NCBI GenBank assembly: GCA_002104945.1
Contig: MCFH01000110.1
Location: 1 to 45,324, forward strand
Length of the DNA stretch: 45,324 nucleotides
Direction of reading: 5' to 3'
DNA from: Piromyces finnis
Lineage: Eukaryota; Neocallimastigomycota; Neocallimastigomycetes; Neocallimastigales; Neocallimastigaceae
The position numbers were made by a program, and so were the translations under genes. The notes below the pieces were generated by a model. The model saw only the letters and a list, made by a program, of their open reading frames with translations, had not been told where the DNA came from and did no database searches. Shown piece by piece: positions 39,202 through 45,324 of this stretch (positions within the stretch are counted from its first letter, which is position 1; the number at the start of each line of letters is the position of its first letter).

Positions 39202-40154
39202 TTTCTCTTTTTACAACTTTATATTACAAGTTTTATTATCTTATTATAAATATATTTTGTTTTGTTTTGTGGTATATATAATACTATCGATAGAATAATT
39301 ATATTATTATAAAAGTAAATATTGATAATTTTAAAATTTTACAATAAAAGCTTTTGTAAATAACAGTAATGTGGGAATGTGGAGGAGGAGGAAAATCTCT
39401 AAAAAATAAAAAAAAATGGTATTATGTAATTTATGTAATTTTATTTGAAATACTTTCTTTAATTAATATCATTAAATGAATAAAATAAAAATTAAATATG
39501 AAAAATAGTTATTGATTTTATATGAATAAATATGTTGTTCCTTTTTTCTTTATATAAATATATTCCTTTTTTATTTATCTATTTATTAATAATAAATATA
39601 AATAAATGATTTTATGTTTTTAAATTAAAAATGTTAACTTTATATAATTAGAATTTTTTTTAAAAAAAAAAAAAGTGTATTATTCATTGGTGTATTGTAT
39701 TGGTAATGATAGTTTTATAACACTTGGTATATAATTTAGGTGTTTTTTTATAAAAGTATCTATGAGTATGAATAAATATTATTTTGTTATCTTTTATATA
39801 TATTTTTTTATATATATTTTTATATCTTTAATACACCTCTATAACTTTGTTGTAAATTCATAGTAAAGCTGATATTTCCCATTATATTTTTTCATATCTA
39901 CTACATTTTGACATGAAAAAACTTATTGTGATTGGTTTATTTCAAATAAAATCATTTATTTGAAATATTTAAAAAAAAAATTTTAGTTATTATAGTTTAT
40001 TAAAAAAAAAAAATAAACTTGTAGTAGTTGTTCCTTCTGAACTTTGATATAGCTCTTAATATTTAGTTTCATTATTATTTCATTAATAGTTTAATACCTT
40101 TACTTTTTTTTAACTGGGTAGTAAATAAAGTAGTAAAGTAATATATTTGTTAAA
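39202..40154. other. Divergent intergenic region (promoters of TAF7 and RPP40)
   Basis: About 950 bp between divergent start codons. A short purine-rich patch GTGGAGGAGGAGGAAAATC lies at 39379-39397, unusual in this composition and possibly a protein-binding site, but not a motif I can name. No gene or RNA is seen. Confidence 0.45.
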
Positions 40155-42392
40155 ATGAAGGTTTATCCAGATCTTGAAAAGTTAAAAGAACCAAAATTAA
40201 AAATTGAATATAATTCTTTTCAAAAAAATAAAGAAAGTTTAAAACAAAAGGATAAAATTCATCCATTTAACAATAAAGTAACTTGAATATTTTTTAAATC
40301 AAAATAATTATAATATTCTTTTATTTCTTTAAACACACACATACACATAAATACATAACTATATTAAAAAAAAAAAAAAAAAAAAAATAGAAATATAAAA
40401 TATTTAAAATAATTATTTTTCTAAAATTTTAATATTATTATTAAAATAATGAATATAGATTGAAATTTTAATTCCAACTTCAAATGATATTACTTTTGAC
40501 CTTGAAAATAATACAACCTATTATGTTGCAAATATACCTCTTGTAGAATTATTAACTAATGAATTTATTGATAAATATATAAAAAATGGTAATTTTAATT
40601 TTCCATAGAAATTATTCAACTTTTTTTTATCATGATGTTTCTATTAACATATGACTATGTTTTTTTTTTTTTTTTATCGATAGAAGAATTTATTGCTCTT
40701 TCCTTTAAACAAAGACTTGATAATGATGATGTTTTTGCAATTGATTCTGGTATAATTTTTATTTGAAATTTAAATATATATAAATTTAAAAGAAATTTCA
40801 AATCAAATTTCATAATAAATTAATATTTCTTCTTTCTTTCATAATTTTTTTTAATTATTATATTTTATTTTATTCTATCTTATTTTAAAATGAAAAACCT
40901 ATTTAAATATGATTATATTAAAAACACAGGAATATTATATATGAATTTAACAAAAGATACCTATACATCCCTTGGTTTAGTAGGGAAATCATCAGAAATT
41001 CCAATAAACAAACAAAATCGTTTTGGTAATTAATAATATACATAAATAATAACAAGTTTATGAATTAATAAAGAATTTGTTTGTATAATGTATAACAACT
41101 AACGTTATGTTATAAAATTCTATCAATACCTATTAAATACAAATTATTATATTACATATATTTCAATGATAATAATAATAAATTAAAACATTGACAGTTA
41201 TTGAAATTAATTTACTTGAAAATTCATTTAAACCAAAGGGGAAATTATATGAAAAAGTTCAATGGTGTATGCAACATACTTTAACCTCAAAATATCAATT
41301 TTTAATTTGTTCTCCAAAAGGTATACTATTAAATAGTTAAATAGCAATCAATATAAAATAGTTTATATGTATATTATTTTCGTTTTGTAATTTTTATAAA
41401 TAAAATAATAATTTTTATCATATACATTGATTAATTCTTTATTTTAATTATTTAACAAAAAAAATTTATTGTTTTTTTTTATTATTTTATAATATTCATC
41501 TTTTATATATATATATATAAGAAATTGAAAATAATGATTTAAGTGATATTAAAACTTTTGATATAAAAAAAGAAGACTTTACATTCCCCAATATCTTAAT
41601 ACCCTCACTTAAACATATTACTCAACCTACTAAACTTTCACCTTTATGGTGTAGTCATGCTACTGATATATTTGAATGGTTGGGTATGCTTTCTTGTCAA
41701 TCTAAAAGGTATAAATTTTAAAAAATATACATTAAGAATTGATAAAAATAAGTTTTTTTATTTAAAAATAAATAAAAAATTTTTTAACCTAAATATATTA
41801 CTATAGAATCTTGGGGGATTATCGTGTAGATCCATATTATTCTGTATACAAACCACCAACACCATTTAAACCAGGAGATATTCAATCCATTTCATTTACT
41901 GGTTTCATTCCAGCTTCATTTGTAAGATCAACTATAAACAAATTAAGGTAAATTAATTTATATTTAAATATAGCCATTTAATTTATTTTATTTTATTTTA
42001 TTTTATTTTATTTTATTTTATTTTATTTTATTTTATTTTATTTTATTTTATTTTATTTATGAATTTTTTTACCAACCCTTATTATTTTCTAATGAAACTA
42101 ACAACATCAATATCATGATTATATTTTGATATATTAATATGCTCTCTATCAATAATAATAATACATCAACAGAGAAATTATAATAAAAAAAGCATTGCCA
42201 TGGGCAAGTATCATAGTGTGGGGGTTTAATGATTCACCTATTACATGGAATAAAAAAGAACATGGTTATTTAATGAATGGTGAAAATGATTCTGCTTATT
42301 TAATTTTTGGAACAGAAGATCAAGTAACACCTGAAATTACTGCTGATCGTTTTCTTTTATATCAAACTATTAGTGCTTTAGATATTTATTAA
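40155..42392 (+). CDS. RPP40: RNase P/MRP protein subunit RPP40
   Basis: Protein subunit of nuclear RNase P and MRP, the enzymes maturing tRNA 5' ends and pre-rRNA. Eight exons: 40155-40277, 40459-40588, 40684-40749, 40930-41025, 41198-41320, 41522-41708, 41807-41947, 42173-42392. They give 361 residues, almost the length of the human protein. Family features in order: SLGLVGKSSEIPINKQNRFVIEINL (given here in part), KLYEKVQWCM, ATDIFEWLGMLSCQ, FTGFIPASFV, and the hallmark WGFNDSPITWNKKEHGYLMNGEN (305-327, in part) followed by AYLIFG. The match to animal Rpp40 is clear along the whole length, which supports every splice junction. Budding yeast has no obvious Rpp40, so this is a feature kept in early-diverging fungi (established for the family; not tested here). 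It is convergent with the deacetylase gene. Confidence 0.93.
41986..42058. repeat. (TTTTA)n pentanucleotide repeat in RPP40 intron 7
   Basis: About 14 perfect TTTTA units in the intron between the exons ending at 41947 and starting at 42173. It is the only pentanucleotide array in the window. Confidence 0.95.
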
Positions 42393-42787
42393 AAAGAAGA
42401 TTTATAAAATTTTAAAATACAATGAAAAGAAGAATTAATATCATAAGGATAAAATATTATTCTCATCGTTTATTATTAAAATAAATGAAACAATATTGTT
42501 TAATATCAAATATTTCATAACCGCTTTAAAAGTTACTTATATTTTGAAAAGAAAAAATGTTGTTGTTTTTTTTATACAGTAAATAAAAATATATAGAACA
42601 TATATGTTTACATTTGTTTTAATTTTAAAATTACAAAAATCTATATTATTTAGTTAAATAAATATATATATTATTCAAATAATTTTGAATTTTTTTTTTA
42701 TTTTATTAAAAGTAAAACATATAAACTGTCGTTATATATCATTGCTATTACTATTATTATTACTATTATTATTAGTAATAGTAGTAA

Positions 42788-42850
<63 letters not shown>

Positions 42851-43322
42851 TATTTTATAATAGCTTTTAGTAAAAAACGATATAACAACTTATATAAAAA
42901 TATTAAAATAAATAAAAAGAAAATATATTATTTAAAATTTAAAAAATTTTTTTATTTTATTATTTTATTACTATATTTATTATGAAAATAAATATTAAAA
43001 TCTCTATTTTATATTTCTAAAATTTCTAGTTTTTTTATTATATAAACAGTAATTAATAGGAATTGTATAATACATATTAAAGTATTTTTTTTAAAAAAAA
43101 AAAAAAAATAAAAAGGTTAATAAAATACTAAATAAATATATAAATAATATACTATATTATTTATATATTTATTAACTATCTTTTTTTCCAAAAGTAAAGA
43201 TACTTTATTTTCTATCTTTCTTTATTACTTTTATTTTTTTTTATTCATATGAATAGGAATATAAAAAATAATTAATATAAAAAAAGAAGATTATTATTAA
43301 TATATTATTTGTAATCTTATTT
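42393..43322. other. Convergent intergenic region with compound trinucleotide repeat
   Basis: 3' flanks of RPP40 (plus) and the deacetylase (minus). It includes a compound tract at 42741-42846 and further A/T homopolymers. No gene is seen; the open frame through the repeat (Leu then Val runs) is a product of the repeat. Confidence 0.55.
42741..42846. repeat. Compound (ATT/ACT)-(AGT)-(TTG) trinucleotide repeat
   Basis: Three trinucleotide arrays in a row: TAT/TAC-type units (42745-42774), AGT/AAT units (about 42774-42818) and TTG units (about 42817-42846). The G-containing units stand out in an otherwise nearly G-free flank. Confidence 0.9.
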
Positions 43323-44366
43323 TTAATTTTTGTAAGCAGGAACGCCAAGACATTTATCCATAGTAACTGCTTCATAACCATTTTTTAACATAAAATCAAT
43401 TTCTGTTTCAATTAGTTCAATTAGTTGAAGTATTTTTTCATCGCTATCTTCATAAAGACAACTATGATGTAAAGTTATAGCAGATTTACCAAGATTTTTT
43501 TTGAGTAATGTAAGATTATAATTAAAAATTTCTTCATAAGGTAAAGTTTTATCCCAATCCCTAGAATCAATATTCCAGTTAACAGCAGCTGAATAACCAA
43601 GTTTTTTAAGAACATCTATAACAATAGGAGAACCAAATCCTGAACCCCATGGTGTACGAATAATGGCTGTTCTTTTTTTAATAATTTCTTCAACAGCATC
43701 TTCAAGATCTTTGACGTTTTTAATAATATCTGCTTCAGAAAGAGAAGTAAGGTCCGTATGAGTCGAAGTATGAGAACCAATAATATGGCCTTCATCATAT
43801 ATTCTTTTTATAATTTTTTTGTTTTTATTGGAAAGGCTTTCTTTATTCCCAATAACAAAGAAAGTAGCTTTAACACCTTTTTTTTTAAGTAAATCAAGTA
43901 TAGCATTATCAAAACTAGTTGGTCCATCTTCGAAAGTAATAGCCCAATAATTATTCTTAACGCATGTATTATAGAATTTAAAGTTTTTTACAACACTTTG
44001 GTCATTATCAGTAGAACTTTCATTACAAATACCAAATTTAGATTGACAACCACTTAAACAGTATTTTTCACCCTTTCCACACCAACCATAGGATGAACAG
44101 CATTGACCTTCTGGACATATACCGTAACCATGACCGCATCGACCATCAGTAGAAATAGTATTATCTATACCATCACAAATACCAAATTTAGATTGGCAAC
44201 CAGTACTACAATAATCGGAAGTCTTACCGCACCATCCATATTTAGAACAACAATATCCTTCAGAACATTTACCATAGTCACTACCACAACGTTTGTTTTT
44301 TTCTGCTAAAACAGATTTTGAAGAAATCAAAGCAAGGATAGTTAAAGTAAAATTGATAAACTTCAT
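43323..44366 (-). CDS. Secreted CBM18-CBM18-NodB polysaccharide (chitin) deacetylase, CE4
   Basis: A single exon of 347 residues. Residues 1-21 are a signal peptide ([21 protein letters not shown]). Two hevein-type chitin-binding modules follow: C27-C64 and C77-C114, each with eight cysteines in the CBM18 spacing and the SxYGWCG core. The NodB domain covers about 138-340. Motif 1 reads TFEDGP (144-149). Motif 2 is H199-TST-H203, motif 3 is RTPWG (236-240), motif 4 is DSRDW (266-270), and motif 5 is LHH with H299. The metal ligands D147, H199 and H203 are present, but the first Asp of TFDDGP, the catalytic base in characterised CE4 enzymes, is Glu146. It presumably acts on chitin or another N-acetylated glycan at the cell wall or outside the cell. 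A SINE-like insertion lies about 240 bp upstream. Activity is uncertain because of the D-to-E change. Confidence 0.93.
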   Translation of the reverse strand: MKFINFTLTILALISSKSVLAEKNKRCGSDYGKCSEGYCCSKYGWCGKTSDYCSTGCQSKFGICDGIDNTISTDGRCGHGYGICPEGQCCSSYGWCGKGEKYCLSGCQSKFGICNESSTDNDQSVVKNFKFYNTCVKNNYWAITFEDGPTSFDNAILDLLKKKGVKATFFVIGNKESLSNKNKKIIKRIYDEGHIIGSHTSTHTDLTSLSEADIIKNVKDLEDAVEEIIKKRTAIIRTPWGSGFGSPIVIDVLKKLGYSAAVNWNIDSRDWDKTLPYEEIFNYNLTLLKKNLGKSAITLHHSCLYEDSDEKILQLIELIETEIDFMLKNGYEAVTMDKCLGVPAYKN

Positions 44367-44597
44367 TTTTTTTTTTTAGTTATTTATATTTGTTTTATAT
44401 TGTTTTATATTGTTTGTTTGTTTTTTATTTAATCTACTTATTTATAAATATAAATCAATAGGATGAAACTATTTAGAAAATATTTAAATCTATTATATTT
44501 ATATAATAATTTTCAACTTTTTTTAATTTTTTTTTTTTATTTTATTTTTTATTTTTTATTTTTTACTTTCTTTTTTCAATTATTTATAAATATTTGA
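44367..44597. promoter_or_regulatory. Proximal upstream region of the deacetylase gene
   Basis: The 231 bp between the deacetylase start codon and the insertion presumably carry its core promoter and 5' UTR. It has TTTTATATTG/TTTTATTT direct repeats (about 44392-44430) and T-rich runs but no assignable motif. Confidence 0.35.
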
Positions 44598-44608
44598 ATC
44601 CCATATAT
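44598..44608. repeat. Target-site duplication, left copy (ATCCCATATAT)
   Basis: An 11-bp direct repeat identical to 45172-45182. It lies next to the poly(A) end of the inserted element with two extra bases (AA on the plus strand) between. The flanking bases outside the 11 bp differ, so the repeat has defined ends. Confidence 0.8.
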
Positions 44609-44610
44609 AA

Positions 44611-45171
44611 TTTTTTTTTTTTTTTTTTTTTTTTTAACTTCCGAGTGCATTTCTCCCCATCGATCAGAGTTAGCTCCAATGGTGGTTCTTAGAGAAACGT
44701 TGGCTCATTCCTATTGCTAGGTGGTTGTGACCCTCCTGGTCTGTCATACTGTTTCTTCAGCTTCGACGCTCACTTAATCCATGTACATTAGATGCATGTC
44801 GTTGTACGATATTTCACAACTACAATGCTAAGCCTCTTATAGTCAATTTGATCACGTGTCAACCGCCCCCTAATGTTTACACTTAAATTGATTAAGGAAT
44901 ATTATGTGTTTTTGGCATAGCCTAAGTCATCACTTATTAAGTTCTAATTTGGAATGTACCATGTACACTAGACCCTCTCAGGCCGGCTAGACGAGTGTTA
45001 TTATCATAGTAGTAAATTAGAAAGTTCATTTATACTTACCTGAATATCATAACCCAACCCATGGCAAACCCAGTGGGAAAATCCACAGGCACTGACATCT
45101 GCGGGGTCGAACCAGAAGCCTTATGTATGCTAAGGAAACGCCTTAACAACCAGGATAAAAACTGGAACGAC
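44611..45171 (-). mobile_element. tRNA-derived SINE-like retroposon with poly(A) tail
   Basis: Read on the minus strand, the element starts at 45171 and ends in A25 (44611-44635), with a 536-bp body of clearly higher G+C than its flanks (some 60-bp lines reach about 48%). It is bounded by the 11-bp duplication ATCCCATATAT. The 5' head is tRNA-like. A D-arm-like hairpin CCT-GGTTGTTA-AGG occupies 45154-45141. An anticodon-arm-like hairpin, CCTTA-GCATACA-TAAGG with a perfect 5-bp stem and 7-nt loop, occupies 45135-45119. The box B GGTTCGACCCC at 45113-45103 matches GGTTCGANNCC. The A-box-like TGGTTGTTAAGG (45152-45141) starts at element position 20. No acceptor stem is retained and a T5 run lies before box A. 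The body matches nothing I know and has no long reading frame. A 5'-truncated LINE is the main alternative, but the promoter-like head lies exactly at the 5' boundary. Confidence 0.75.
45103..45152 (-). promoter_or_regulatory. Internal RNA polymerase III promoter (A box and B box)
   Basis: The A-box-like sequence TGGTTGTTAAGG (45152-45141) is imperfect, and the B box GGTTCGACCCC (45113-45103) is perfect. They are separated by 27 nt, close to the spacing in tRNA genes. Together they form the promoter expected for a tRNA-derived SINE. Confidence 0.65.
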
Positions 45172-45182
45172 ATCCCATATAT
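45172..45182. repeat. Target-site duplication, right copy (ATCCCATATAT)
   Basis: An exact copy of 44598-44608. Base composition switches from mixed to A/T-rich precisely here, which supports it as the 5' boundary of the minus-strand element. Confidence 0.8.
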
Positions 45183-45324
45183 TGTTAAGGAACCAACAAA
45201 TAATGTTATTCTTGTCATAATTAATGATTATGACCTAATCCATTATTGTTCCTAAATATATGAAAACTTTACAATATTCTTATTTGTAAATTAATGTATA
45301 CACTTAAATTATATTAAAATTAAT
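45183..45324. other. A/T-rich flank at window end
   Basis: Genomic flank beyond the insertion. No gene is supported, and the window ends here. Confidence 0.5.

Noticed and set aside
42685-42870. Plus-strand frame with Leu and Val runs
   Set aside because: It is produced by the compound trinucleotide repeat and has no non-repetitive coding content.
45090-45171. A functional tRNA gene on the minus strand
   Set aside because: The D-like arm, anticodon-like arm and box B are present, but the acceptor stem does not pair, spacing between the arms is too long, and loop position 33 is not T. It is a degenerate tRNA-derived head.
45000-45180. Possible U1 snRNA gene on the plus strand, because ATACTTACCTG at 45032 equals the U1 5' end
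   Set aside because: The expected U1-70K loop (GATCA-type sequence followed by GAAG) and an Sm site are missing, and the block is better explained as the minus-strand retroposon, where the same bases form a splice-donor consensus.
45036-45255. Two opposing open frames of 60 and 64 codons at the right end
   Set aside because: Both overlap the SINE-like element and its A/B boxes. Neither resembles a known protein, and the minus-strand frame meets a stop just upstream of its ATG.

Overview
The window is nuclear DNA from a eukaryote with an extremely A+T-rich genome, most likely an anaerobic gut fungus (Neocallimastigomycota). Intergenic DNA and introns are almost pure A/T with long homopolymers and AAT/ATT tracts. 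Genes have many short introns with GTAAAT/GTATNT-type donors. The gene set includes a secreted chitin-binding polysaccharide deacetylase, an intronless bacterial-type membrane transporter, and conserved eukaryotic housekeeping genes. The lineage is inferred from composition and gene content, not proven.

Layout. 810-3031 (+): polynucleotide kinase/3'-phosphatase, nine exons. 3733-4467 (-): Rpr2/Rpp21/Snm1-family RNase P/MRP subunit. 5971-8458 (-): cactin, seven exons, all introns in phase 0. 10008-13650 (+): type I metacaspase with a very long N-terminal extension containing LC-x-SP repeats; this may instead be two genes. 14935-17042 (-): GPI mannosyltransferase 2 (GPI18/PIG-V), five exons. 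17711-19089 (+): small ER-type CUE-domain protein (Cue1-like). 19998-22204 (-): RNA polymerase III subunit RPC34/RPC6, six exons. 24850-25701 (+): intronless TSUP (TauE/SafE) transporter, a candidate for transfer from bacteria. 26899-30225 (-): intronless 1108-residue disordered protein of unknown function. 34442-36197 (+): PP2C phosphatase, six exons. 37189-39201 (-): TFIID subunit TAF7, seven exons. 40155-42392 (+): RNase P/MRP subunit RPP40, eight exons. 43323-44366 (-): secreted protein with two CBM18 modules and a NodB deacetylase domain. For the spliced genes the exons join in frame at GT...AG junctions and the joined proteins match their families end to end.

The most unusual item is at the right end. 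A block of about 540 bp with much higher G+C (44636-45171) reads on the minus strand as a tRNA-derived retroposon (SINE). It has a tRNA-like head with A and B boxes, an unrelated body, a 25-nt poly(A) tail, and an 11-bp exact direct repeat (ATCCCATATAT) on both sides as a target-site duplication. It lies about 240 bp upstream of the deacetylase start codon, in the same orientation, and carries a perfect 5' splice-site consensus.

The genes do not form a pathway cluster. They are typical eukaryotic neighbours in convergent and divergent pairs separated by 0.7-4 kb of A/T-rich DNA. RNA processing and transcription are well represented (two RNase P/MRP subunits, cactin, RPC34, TAF7), but this is probably chance.
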